Shown: positions 1-6,615 of the stretch, in pieces
How positions within the stretch are numbered: position 1 is the first letter of the stretch
Layout of the letters: each line of letters starts with the position of its first letter
Assembly: GCA_025451145.1 (NCBI GenBank)
Contig: JANWKX010000041.1
Span: 1 to 12,433 of the forward strand
Direction: 5' to 3'
Length of the DNA stretch: 12,433 bases
From: Vampirovibrionales bacterium
GTDB taxonomy: Bacteria > Cyanobacteriota > Vampirovibrionia > Vampirovibrionales > JAGQHJ01
Position numbers and translations under genes: made by a program
The notes under the pieces: generated by a model
The model's database searches: none
The model's input: the letters and a program-made list of their open reading frames with translations, nothing else
What the model was told of the DNA's origin: nothing

Positions 1-2375
1 AAGGCATTGAGGTGGGAACCCCAGTTTCTGTCCCTTTTGGTCGAATGAAGCTGATTACGGGTTACGTTGTCGGCTTTTCGCATTATGTTGAGCCCGGCAT
101 CAGGGTCAAGGAAATTGCCGATATCCTCGATGAACAGCCCTTATTTGACGTGGATTTCCTCCAATTTCTGGATTGGGTTGCCCAATACTACGCCACCCCC
201 TTGATGACCGTTCTATCCACGGCCCTGCCAACCAGTATTGTCCAAAAGACCAAGCGGGAAGTGATTCTAGAATCTGTAACATTGTCCTCAGAGTATACGT
301 ATTCTCTGCCCAGGCATGTGCAGCAGATTCTGGCCTATTTAAAAGGCAGCGCTAAGTCTCACAAAGGGATTGGGATCCGTTATCTTTCCACCCAGACGGG
401 TCTTCCCTTGCGGTTGGTCAATCAAAGCCTGTATAAGCTCCGACAGGACGGTTTGGTTCGGATTCAAAGCCGAACCAAGGCCGGTATGGGCCAAAAAACA
501 ATGAAATGGCTTAGGGTCCTACCTAAATCGGAAAATCATTCCCTGACAAAGCGCCAGGGTGAAATATTAGACCGGTTGTCACAACTGCCCAGCCCCGAAA
601 TGAAACTGACGGATGCCTCCACCCTGGCTCAAACCACAACAGCCACATTGCAAAAACTAGCAGATCAAGGCTGTATTGAAATTTTTGAAGCGCCAGAGCA
701 CCGCGACCGATTGCTCGTTAACCATTTTTCAGCCCCTAAATTATCCACCCCCTTAATCTTGAATGAGGAGCAGGAACGGGCCGTTGAATCCGTTCTGTCA
801 GCAGAACCTGGCGCTAGTCGACTGCTCTATGGGGTCACAGGAAGCGGTAAAACCGAGGTTTATCTCTCATTAACCCAATCCATGTTGGCAGAAGGCAAAT
901 CGATTTTGGTTTTGGTCCCTGAAATTTCACTAACCTCTCACCTTGCAAAGCGGTTTATCGAGCGATTTGGCCGAGAACAGATTGCCTTATGGCATAGTCA
1001 ACTATCAGCCGGGGAAAAAGTGGATACCTGGCGTCGGATTCATAACGGGGATTTGAAAATTATGATCGGCGCCCGTTCTGCCATATTTACACCGATTCAA
1101 AATCTAGGATTGATTATTCTAGATGAAGCCCACGATGGCAGTTTTAAACAGGACAGCCCCGCCCCTCGCTATCATGCCGTGACCTTGGCCAAAGAAATGG
1201 CCAAACGCTATGATGCAAAAGTATTATTAGGGAGTGCGACACCGGATGTCGAAATTTATTACCAGGCATTGCAAGATAAAGCGGTCTTAAGGTTGGATAA
1301 GCGCTACGGCGGGCGATCACTCGCTGAAGTCTCTCTGGTGGATATGCGTCAAACCAAAGCGTCGGGTGGCCGAGGGACGCTTTCAGCGGAATTGAAATTG
1401 GCTCTGGAGGAAACACTTCACCTAGGCCAGCAGGCCATCATTTTACTCAATCGGCGGGGGTTTTATACCTTAATTGTCTGCAATGAGTGTGAAGAGGTTT
1501 TTCAGTGTCCCCATTGCGCCGTTGCCTTGACCTATCATCGATACCGGGAACAGGTACGTTGCCATTATTGCGGATATGAAGCTGAAAAACCTGCCTTTTG
1601 CCCCAAATGCGCCAGTTTTAATCTACAATTTACCGGCATGGGGACCCAGCGATTGGAAGAAGAAATTGCACAATGCTTGCCTGATGCCCGGATCCTTCGC
1701 TTGGATAGTGATGTCATGCAAAAGAAATTTGCCCACCGAGAGATCTTTGATGCGTTTGATCGCCATGAAGCCGATATTCTTATTGGTACCCAGATGGTTG
1801 CCAAAGGACTGGATATTGCCAATGTGACCCTGGTAGGTGTGGTGAATGCCGATACGGCGTTTTCGTTACCAGATTATAAGGCCGCTGAGCGCGGATTTCA
1901 GTTATTGACCCAGGTGGCAGGGAGAGCGGGTCGAGGGGATCAGAAAGGGCGTGTCATTGTCCAAAGTCTTCAGCCAAGTCATCCTGTGATTTTAAGGGCC
2001 CAAGCTCAAGATTATGAGGGTTTTTATCAAGATGAACTGGTAAGACGCCAAGAGTTTGGGTTTCCGCCCTTTAGTCAGTTATTTCGGATGATTGCCAGTT
2101 GCACGGATGAACTGAAATTAAGACAATTTATGGATGTTCTGGCAATAAGCCTTAAGCATATTCTGGAAGAGGCAACGTTACAGCAGGTTGTTCAAGTCCT
2201 GGGGCCTGCACCCTGTATTATTACCCGGATCCAAGGACGCTATCGCTATCATATGATGATTAAAAATACCTACGGAGATGTGGCGCATCAGATCATCACC
2301 CGGTTTTTCAAGGGCGTTGAGCCCCCTCAGGATATTAATTTTTTCCTGGATGTGGATGCCCAAAGCTTCCTGTAA
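1..2375 (+). CDS. priA: Primosomal protein N' (PriA helicase), 5' end cut off by the window
   Basis: PriA is a 3'-5' superfamily 2 DNA helicase that recognises stalled forks and D-loops and reloads the replicative helicase. The frame is open from base 3. The in-frame GTG at 12 is not the real start, because the family's first strand segment precedes the motif GxPVSVPFGR seen at once; roughly 25-30 residues are missing. Numbering from that GTG, the 3'-DNA-binding domain fills about the first 100 residues and a winged-helix region follows. Walker A is GVTGSGKT (274-281). The Walker B box reads DEAH (371-374), where many PriA proteins have DEEH. Eight zinc-binding cysteines (490, 493, 499, 502, 517, 520, 530, 533) keep the same spacing as in E. 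coli PriA. Motif V (TQMVAKGLD, from 593) and motif VI (GRAGRG, 637-642) are intact. At over 787 residues it is longer than E. coli PriA (732). The stop is TAA at 2373. Confidence 0.97.
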   Translation, partial: GIEVGTPVSVPFGRMKLITGYVVGFSHYVEPGIRVKEIADILDEQPLFDVDFLQFLDWVAQYYATPLMTVLSTALPTSIVQKTKREVILESVTLSSEYTYSLPRHVQQILAYLKGSAKSHKGIGIRYLSTQTGLPLRLVNQSLYKLRQDGLVRIQSRTKAGMGQKTMKWLRVLPKSENHSLTKRQGEILDRLSQLPSPEMKLTDASTLAQTTTATLQKLADQGCIEIFEAPEHRDRLLVNHFSAPKLSTPLILNEEQERAVESVLSAEPGASRLLYGVTGSGKTEVYLSLTQSMLAEGKSILVLVPEISLTSHLAKRFIERFGREQIALWHSQLSAGEKVDTWRRIHNGDLKIMIGARSAIFTPIQNLGLIILDEAHDGSFKQDSPAPRYHAVTLAKEMAKRYDAKVLLGSATPDVEIYYQALQDKAVLRLDKRYGGRSLAEVSLVDMRQTKASGGRGTLSAELKLALEETLHLGQQAIILLNRRGFYTLIVCNECEEVFQCPHCAVALTYHRYREQVRCHYCGYEAEKPAFCPKCASFNLQFTGMGTQRLEEEIAQCLPDARILRLDSDVMQKKFAHREIFDAFDRHEADILIGTQMVAKGLDIANVTLVGVVNADTAFSLPDYKAAERGFQLLTQVAGRAGRGDQKGRVIVQSLQPSHPVILRAQAQDYEGFYQDELVRRQEFGFPPFSQLFRMIASCTDELKLRQFMDVLAISLKHILEEATLQQVVQVLGPAPCIITRIQGRYRYHMMIKNTYGDVAHQIITRFFKGVEPPQDINFFLDVDAQSFL

Positions 2376-2386
2376 AAGCTTATGTG

Positions 2387-2427
2387 ATCAGGACCTGATT
2401 GATATTCCAGGCAAACTGAAGTAAAGT
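2387..2427 (+). promoter_or_regulatory. Candidate promoter with palindromic operator upstream of the ferredoxin gene
   Basis: A perfect 13-base odd-centred palindrome, ATCAGG-A-CCTGAT (2387-2399), abuts a candidate -35 box TTGATA (2399-2404). Seventeen bases later lies a -10-like TAAAGT (2422-2427), which puts transcription start near 2434, about 34 bases before the ferredoxin ATG. A palindrome touching the -35 box is a common repressor arrangement. The -10 match is only four of six, so this is a candidate read from the sequence alone. Confidence 0.35.
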
Positions 2428-2467
2428 TTCTGGCATACGCTGACAAAATAGTGATGTGGTAACTGGT

Positions 2468-3019
2468 ATGTCGGATGAGCCCATATCTCGCCAGGAATTT
2501 TTGAAACAAGGCTTCCAATCGTTGTTATCGAACCTGCTGGAACACCTACCTGGCATGAACGGTCCTTCAACGGAAACCGATTCCTTAAGACCCCCAGGGG
2601 CAGTATTGGCTCAACAATTTTTATCCACTTGTGAACCCTTTTGTCAGCTCTGCCAGGATGCTTGTCCAAAGCAAGCCATCCATTTCGATGTACTGGGCTA
2701 CCCGGTGATTGAACCGGAAGTATCGCCTTGCGTCATGTGTGTCGATGTGCCGTGTACAAAAGTGTGCCCCACTGGCGCTTTACAACCTTTGACGGATCCC
2801 AGGCAAATTGCCATGGGGAAAGCCCGAATAGAATTAACTGTCTGCTCTGCTTATACGGGCTCAGGATGCCATGTTTGCTATGACAGCTGCCCGCTAATCG
2901 ATGAAGCTATCCAGTTGGTTGAAGGCTTACCTCAAATTAATATGGATCACTGCACCGGGTGCGGCGTCTGTGTTTATGACTGCCCAACTCCTGGTTCTAT
3001 TATGGTTTACGCTGGTTAA
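2468..3019 (+). CDS. MauM/NapG-type ferredoxin with four [4Fe-4S] cluster motifs, orphan
   Basis: This 183-residue protein should carry electrons through four [4Fe-4S] clusters. Cysteines fall in four sets: 55/59/62/66, 88/91/96/100, 126/134/137/141 and 162/165/168/172. The second set with its PTGAL, the third with DSCPLIDEAI, and the RPPGA segment before the first cysteine match the MauM/NapG family, whose NapG member helps pass electrons to periplasmic nitrate reductase. The first set has three residues between its first two cysteines where two are usual. The N-terminus SRQEFLKQG looks like a twin-arginine motif with the second arginine replaced. No hydrophobic segment follows it, so the protein is probably cytoplasmic, unlike NapG. 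No nap or mau genes lie nearby, so the partner is unknown. I chose ATG 2468 over the in-frame GTG at 2456. Neither start has a good ribosome binding site. Confidence 0.85.
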   Translation: MSDEPISRQEFLKQGFQSLLSNLLEHLPGMNGPSTETDSLRPPGAVLAQQFLSTCEPFCQLCQDACPKQAIHFDVLGYPVIEPEVSPCVMCVDVPCTKVCPTGALQPLTDPRQIAMGKARIELTVCSAYTGSGCHVCYDSCPLIDEAIQLVEGLPQINMDHCTGCGVCVYDCPTPGSIMVYAG

Positions 3020-3216
3020 AATGATCTTTCTGAAAAAATATTAGCCAACTAGAGAATGTGCCAAGGCACTGCCTTGGGAAGCATTTGAAATTTACTTTTA
3101 CAACCTTAAGATACGCCTGGATATTGGTTATTAAGGCATCCGTTCGTTAATCGCAATTTCATCTTAAGCAATAGAAACCCCCTAGTTGGGGATGGTAGAT
3201 TACTCAAGTGGCTAGA

Positions 3217-3245
3217 TTGACGCTATTGGCTATTCTTGTTTAAAT
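3217..3245 (+). promoter_or_regulatory. Candidate sigma-70 promoter for the secreted repeat protein
   Basis: TTGACG (3217-3222, five of six matches to the -35 consensus) is followed after 17 bases by TTAAAT (3240-3245, four of six matches to the -10). It would start a leader of about 205 bases before the ATG at 3457. No better pair was seen closer to the gene. Confidence 0.35.
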
Positions 3246-3296
3246 CCAGTGAGTTAAGAAAACAGCTTCAACAATTATTTTTAAAACAAACCTTGG

Positions 3297-3335
3297 CTTG
3301 GACGATTAAAGGAGGTGTCTGTCTGCTCGTCCGGG
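3297..3335 (+). promoter_or_regulatory. Leader hairpin with an orphan consensus Shine-Dalgarno sequence in its loop
   Basis: CTTGGACG (3297-3304) can pair with CGTCCGGG (3328-3335), giving eight base pairs including two G-U. The 23-base loop contains AAAGGAGGTG (3308-3317), a full match to the anti-Shine-Dalgarno end of 16S rRNA. No ATG, GTG or TTG lies at a usable distance after it. The true start at 3457 has its own weaker site (AAAGGA, from about 3441). The element may act as a regulatory leader or ribosome standby site; this is inference. Confidence 0.35.
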
Positions 3336-3456
3336 AAAAGTGTCTTACCACGTAATTATTTTATGATTCGGGGTAATTTTAATGTTTCAGTCAATTTTTG
3401 TGACGCAATTTTGTCATGAATGAATAGCATAGCAATGTAGAAAGGACGTTGGAATA

Positions 3457-4761
3457 ATGAGATTCAATAAAAAACAGCTTCTTGCCTTAGCAGTAACCGT
3501 ATCGTTGATGTCGGGGACTGCCGTTTTATCTATCGCACACGCTCAAGATACCTTGGGAAATGGGGTTAACGAATCTACCCAAGTCAAAGATTCGGCAAAC
3601 CAAACGACCAATACGACAACAAATACATCAGATACCACCCAGTCTAAAAACTTATCCGATAATACCCTCAACGCTAAAGATAATTTAAATAACAACAGCA
3701 CCAATGGCTCTAATAACCAAGCCAATACAGCTAACACGACCAATACATCCAACACCGCAGATACGTCTAGTCAGTCTAAAACCTTATCCGATAATACCCT
3801 CAACGCCAAAGATAATTTAAATAACAACAGTACCAATGGCTCTAACAACCAAGCCAATACAGCTAACACGACCAATACATCCAACACCGCAGATACGTCT
3901 ACCCAATCCAAAACCGCTTCTGATAATAACTTAAATTTATCGGCCAAAGACTTCTTAAATAATAATAGTACCAATGGTTCCAACAATGATAATTCCAATC
4001 ACAGTTTAACCGGCTCTCAAAACTCAACCAATACCAATGCGGCCAATAACAGCACCAACGGCTCTTTTAACCAAGCCAATACAAGTGACACAACCAATAC
4101 CAGTACATCTACTTCAGCAAACACCAAAACGGCCTCTGATAATAACTTGAATCTTAAGGATTTCTTGAATAACAACAGCACAAATGGGTCGTATAACCCA
4201 ACCGATAACCATAGCGCTAATGGTTCCTTTAACTCTGCAAAAACCGATACGAGTACTGCGGTTGGCTCATTTAATACAACCACAAATACAACCAGTACAG
4301 ATAGCCATAACGCTATTGGTTCCTTTAATACCACACCTATTGATGTCAAAAGCACTAAAGACTCCTATAATACAAGCGATAACCATGCCAATAACGCCAA
4401 TAACAGCGTCAATAATTCCAACAACACAAGTGACGCCTTTAATACTCAAAAAGGCCAAGTCAACCTGCAAGATTCAACAGCAGGTGGCAGTATCGGCGCC
4501 GTTGGATCTGGGGCCGCCAATTCAGGCCTAGCTCTGGATAGTGTGATTGGGGCTGGTAACCTGGTCAATGCAGGAGCTGGAGCAATGCTGGGAGGTAGCG
4601 GTGTACTGGGGAATATGGACACCTCTGTCTTCGGCAATGGTTCTGCCTTTAAGGATGTAGGGATTGGCGTTTCTGGTTCCGTAGGTGCTGGCGCTAGTCT
4701 TAACAACAGCCAGACCAACGTTAACACCGGTAGTAACCTGAACTACATCCAAATCCCTTAA
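3457..4761 (+). CDS. Secreted Asn/Thr/Ser-rich tandem-repeat protein
   Basis: This 434-residue protein has no family I recognise. A clear signal peptide (charged RFNKK, hydrophobic core, AHA-QD cleavage near residue 30) sends it out of the cytoplasm by the Sec route. Residues 31-340 are low complexity, dominated by Asn, Thr and Ser. They include near-identical 44-residue repeats (63-106, 107-150, and a diverged third copy from 151) built around LNNNSTNGS. Shorter GSNN, GSFN and GSYN motifs recur to about residue 310. Residues 344-434 are Gly/Ala-rich and end in NTGSNLNYIQIP. There is no Cys or Trp, and the only Arg is residue 2, so the mature chain has none. This composition suggests a disordered or beta-rich surface, matrix or amyloid-like protein, which is inference. 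AAAGGA ends ten bases before the ATG. A strong hairpin follows the stop. The next gene encodes a protein with a similar TGSNLN stretch, suggesting shared function. Confidence 0.85.
   Translation: MRFNKKQLLALAVTVSLMSGTAVLSIAHAQDTLGNGVNESTQVKDSANQTTNTTTNTSDTTQSKNLSDNTLNAKDNLNNNSTNGSNNQANTANTTNTSNTADTSSQSKTLSDNTLNAKDNLNNNSTNGSNNQANTANTTNTSNTADTSTQSKTASDNNLNLSAKDFLNNNSTNGSNNDNSNHSLTGSQNSTNTNAANNSTNGSFNQANTSDTTNTSTSTSANTKTASDNNLNLKDFLNNNSTNGSYNPTDNHSANGSFNSAKTDTSTAVGSFNTTTNTTSTDSHNAIGSFNTTPIDVKSTKDSYNTSDNHANNANNSVNNSNNTSDAFNTQKGQVNLQDSTAGGSIGAVGSGAANSGLALDSVIGAGNLVNAGAGAMLGGSGVLGNMDTSVFGNGSAFKDVGIGVSGSVGAGASLNNSQTNVNTGSNLNYIQIP
3641..3904 (+). repeat. Two tandem 132-bp units within the secreted protein gene
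   Basis: Unit 1 (3641-3772) and unit 2 (3773-3904) are in phase (44 codons) and differ at six positions by my comparison. Three are silent third-position changes (GCT/GCC, AGC/AGT, AAT/AAC); the others give Asn to Thr and Ser to Thr. A third, clearly diverged copy begins at 3905 and keeps only the SDNxLN and LNNNSTNGS cores. Such high identity points to recent duplication or gene conversion. Confidence 0.9.
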
Positions 4762-4772
4762 TCTTCATTTTA

Positions 4773-4802
4773 GGCCCGGGCTCTAATAATAGGGTCCGGG
4801 CC
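4773..4802 (+). terminator. Strong GC-rich hairpin after the repeat protein gene
   Basis: GGCCCGGGCTCT (4773-4784) pairs over its full 12 bases, with two G-U pairs, to AGGGTCCGGGCC (4791-4802) around the loop AATAAT. It begins 12 bases after the stop codon, the usual place for an intrinsic terminator. The following bases (attctccaatttt) are only modestly T-rich, so termination may be partial, or the hairpin may protect the 3' end of the first message. Confidence 0.7.
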
Positions 4803-4910
4803 ATTCTCCAATTTTCATGAACCATAGAACTGGGAGCCCTAACAGATCTCTAGAGGGAAATAATCATTTACAGGAACGGGTTAGCGACAAAGAGCAGGAG
4901 TTCAAAAACA

Positions 4911-5945
4911 ATGAGAAGTAGATGGCTTTTTTTGAGAAGCAAACAACCCGTCAAAACAATCTTGATTTCCATGGCCTGTCTACACGTTCTTACCACTCTG
5001 CCCTTGGCATTGGCTGCTAATACGCCTTCAAGTCAAATCCAGGCTCAAAATGCGACAAACGCAGGGGTTGCTGTCAATGGTGCCGTAACAGGCTCAAATT
5101 TAAACAATAACCAGAATAGTCTTACGACAGGGAACAATGCGAACCTGAACCTACTCAATCCAAACGCCGTTGGTGGGAATGGTGGGGCATCCGTTTTGAT
5201 GCTCCCCAGAAACCCATTGCCCCTTTCTAACGCATTGCTCGGGCGATCAAACTTTGGAGTTCAGTTCGGATTGCAGAACAATCCCATTTTAGGAAATCTG
5301 TCCGGTTTAGGAGGTGGAAGCCAAAATGCCTTGGGATGGTTCTTACAAGGCGGCGTCACGATTCCTTTCGGAAAGATTCCAGAACCGTTAAAAAATGATG
5401 CCCAGGCGGCTCAATTGGATAACATGCGTGAACAAAACCTGGAGCGGCGTCGTAATATTTTTGCAAATGTAGACCCTGGGAATAATAACAACACCTCCAA
5501 TGGGACCAATTATAGTACGACTGTCCAAGGTAAGGTTGCCGGGATGGGGGCCTATAACTATGCGACGATTCCCTCTTCTAAAATTAATCTACCGGCTGGA
5601 TTACAGGATGCGACGACTGATTTGAAGTCGGCTCAACCCAAATTATTGGCATTATCTCCCGCGGATGTTTATAGCAAACCGCTTAATGTGGGAGAAAAAA
5701 TCGGCGTCGTTGAAGTGGGATCGGAGTACCCATACTTGGGGCATACTCACTCAGGATGGGTTAAAATCCTTCTTCCTAACGGATCCGAGGGTTGGACCAG
5801 TACCCGTTTTGAATATATCAAACATGACTATACCGAAATCGATTCTCTGGCACTGGATCCAGAAGTTGTGAAAAATATGAAAACCGCCATTCATTTACCG
5901 GTTGATAAACTGAGCAATGATCTGGTGGAAAAGCATGTACATTAA
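4911..5945 (+). CDS. Exported Asn/Gly-rich protein with C-terminal SH3-like domain
   Basis: This 344-residue protein has an N-terminal export signal: an Arg/Lys-rich start, a hydrophobic segment at about 17-34, and LALA-AN cleavage near residue 35. Residues 37-95 are Asn/Gly-rich and resemble the tail of the preceding protein (TGSNLNNNQ). Residues 96-155 are hydrophobic and Gly-rich, ending in the strand-like GGVTIPFGK. A charged, probably helical stretch spans 158-187. Residues 247-303 fit a bacterial SH3-like (SH3b) fold: ADVYSKP, GEKIGVVEVG, then GWVKILLPNGSEGWTS. SH3b domains often bind peptidoglycan or surface peptides, so a cell-wall-attached role is plausible. AGGAG lies ten bases before the ATG. 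The next gene overlaps its end, suggesting one transcript. The specific function is unknown. Confidence 0.85.
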   Translation: MRSRWLFLRSKQPVKTILISMACLHVLTTLPLALAANTPSSQIQAQNATNAGVAVNGAVTGSNLNNNQNSLTTGNNANLNLLNPNAVGGNGGASVLMLPRNPLPLSNALLGRSNFGVQFGLQNNPILGNLSGLGGGSQNALGWFLQGGVTIPFGKIPEPLKNDAQAAQLDNMREQNLERRRNIFANVDPGNNNNTSNGTNYSTTVQGKVAGMGAYNYATIPSSKINLPAGLQDATTDLKSAQPKLLALSPADVYSKPLNVGEKIGVVEVGSEYPYLGHTHSGWVKILLPNGSEGWTSTRFEYIKHDYTEIDSLALDPEVVKNMKTAIHLPVDKLSNDLVEKHVH

Positions 5946-6405
5946 ACCGTTTGGGTGTACCGGGTATTTGTGGTTTGAAATGCTCGTAACCACGCTCATC
6001 ATTTCCATTTGCACAAGCTGGTTCTTACAAGCGCATGCCCGTTCAGCCGTAACCCCCTGGACCTCACAACAGACTTACCAGAACTTGGTGTATGGAGCCA
6101 CCACACCGGCTGATCTGCCTAATATTATCGGGGCCATGCCAGATGAAATAGAACGGGCTCCTCAAATGTCACCCGTGATCGAATATTATTTTTATTATGC
6201 CGACGGTGGATCTGGAGAGGCCTCGATCTTTGTCTTTCAAAATAATCTACTGGCCGGATTATTGTATAAATCAGCAGATAACCAATATACCAATCTGACG
6301 TATTTTCTCCCCAGTAATGGGGATATGACGATTAATAACCAGATAATGGGTAATATGATGCCGTTTTATACCAATTTCCCACTTTATTCACTGTATAATT
6401 GGTAG
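5935..6405 (+). CDS. Small exported protein, possibly BamE/SmpA-like fold
   Basis: From ATG 5935 this is a 156-residue protein. The start overlaps the preceding gene by 11 bases and follows GGTGGA at good spacing, so translation is probably coupled. The upstream in-frame ATG at 5917 lacks such a site and was not chosen. Residues 11-31 are hydrophobic and end in AHA-RS, a likely signal-peptidase site, although the segment could stay as an anchor. The mature part has YGATTPADLPNIIGAMPDEI (53-72), then aromatic strands (EYYFYY, ASIFVFQNNLLAGLLY). That order is reminiscent of BamE/SmpA-type small outer-membrane-associated proteins. The resemblance is weak and no family motif proves it. The C-terminus is rich in Asn, Met and Tyr. 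It probably works with the two upstream secreted proteins. Confidence 0.75.
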   Translation: MYIKPFGCTGYLWFEMLVTTLIISICTSWFLQAHARSAVTPWTSQQTYQNLVYGATTPADLPNIIGAMPDEIERAPQMSPVIEYYFYYADGGSGEASIFVFQNNLLAGLLYKSADNQYTNLTYFLPSNGDMTINNQIMGNMMPFYTNFPLYSLYNW

Positions 6406-6454
6406 TGTGGTGAAATTGTTTGGGATAGGCTCCTGATGATTTTGCTTTTTTCTT

Positions 6455-6485
6455 ATCGACTGTGTGACACCCCCTATTAGTCGAT
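6455..6485. other. Inverted repeat downstream of the secreted-protein cluster
   Basis: ATCGACT (6455-6461) is repeated in inverse as AGTCGAT (6479-6485), with a 17-base loop containing ACCCCCT. It lies 50 bases after the last stop codon of the cluster. There is no T run after it on the plus strand, so it is a weak terminator candidate at best. Confidence 0.3.
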
Positions 6486-6536
6486 TATGGAATTGGCGGA
6501 AAGAGTTTAGCTCAATACAATAAAACCAAATCTTGA

Positions 6537-6590
6537 ATTGAAATCGGCTTCAATAAAAGAATTGCCATTCTTGATTCGATCTTTCATTAT
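6537..6590 (+). promoter_or_regulatory. Candidate promoter and operator-like repeat upstream of the glycosyltransferase gene
   Basis: TTGCCA (6562-6567, four of six) and CATTAT (6585-6590, four of six) are 17 bases apart, placing transcription start near 6597 and leaving a short leader before the ATG at 6616. Eight bases upstream of the -35 box is an inverted repeat, ATTGAA-ATCGGC-TTCAAT (6537-6554), a typical size for a dimeric regulator site. The ribosome site GAGG is at 6602-6605. Confidence 0.35.
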
Positions 6591-6615
6591 TGTGGTTAAT
6601 TGAGGCGATTACGAC

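Larger units (their letters stand above)
3020..3456. other. Structured 437-base non-coding region
   Basis: No credible gene is seen on either strand. The upstream half is rich in inverted repeats. CCAAGGC-ACT-GCCTTGG (3061-3077) is a 7-bp hairpin that overlaps a second repeat, GTGCC-AA-GGCAC (3058-3069). CTTAAGAT (3105-3112) pairs with ATCTTAAG (3161-3168), enclosing an inner stem of ATTG/CAAT (3123-3126/3154-3157) and ATTAA/TTAAT (3130-3134/3147-3151). CCCC-CTAGTT-GGGG lies at 3178-3191. None is followed by a clear T run, so none is a convincing terminator for the ferredoxin gene. The downstream half has a candidate promoter, a hairpin with an orphan Shine-Dalgarno sequence and the start signals of the next gene, described separately. 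Confidence 0.5.

Noticed and set aside
12..14. GTG at 12 as the real start of priA
   Set aside because: The frame is open upstream to the window edge, and the family's first N-terminal segment is missing if GTG 12 is used.
2407..2433. Hairpin CCAG-gc-AAACT/AGTTT-CTGG as a priA terminator
   Set aside because: It contains a bulge, is A/T-rich, has no T run after it, and overlaps a plausible promoter for the next gene.
3363..3419. Short open frame of 18 codons in the leader before the repeat gene
   Set aside because: The consensus ribosome site is about 45 bases upstream of its ATG, too far to serve it, and the peptide shows no recognisable feature.
3641..3904. Possible CRISPR-like array
   Set aside because: The 132-bp units are in phase with the reading frame, contiguous without unique spacers, and encode the protein repeat.
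3543..4355. Long minus-strand open frames across the repeat gene that read as Leu/Val-rich, membrane-like repeats
   Set aside because: They are the mirror of Asn, Thr and Ser codons on the plus strand, have no ribosome sites, and the plus frame has a clear signal peptide, start and terminator.
5917..5934. ATG at 5917 as the start of the third secreted-protein gene
   Set aside because: It lacks a ribosome site, while ATG 5935 follows GGTGGA at good spacing and leaves a standard signal peptide.
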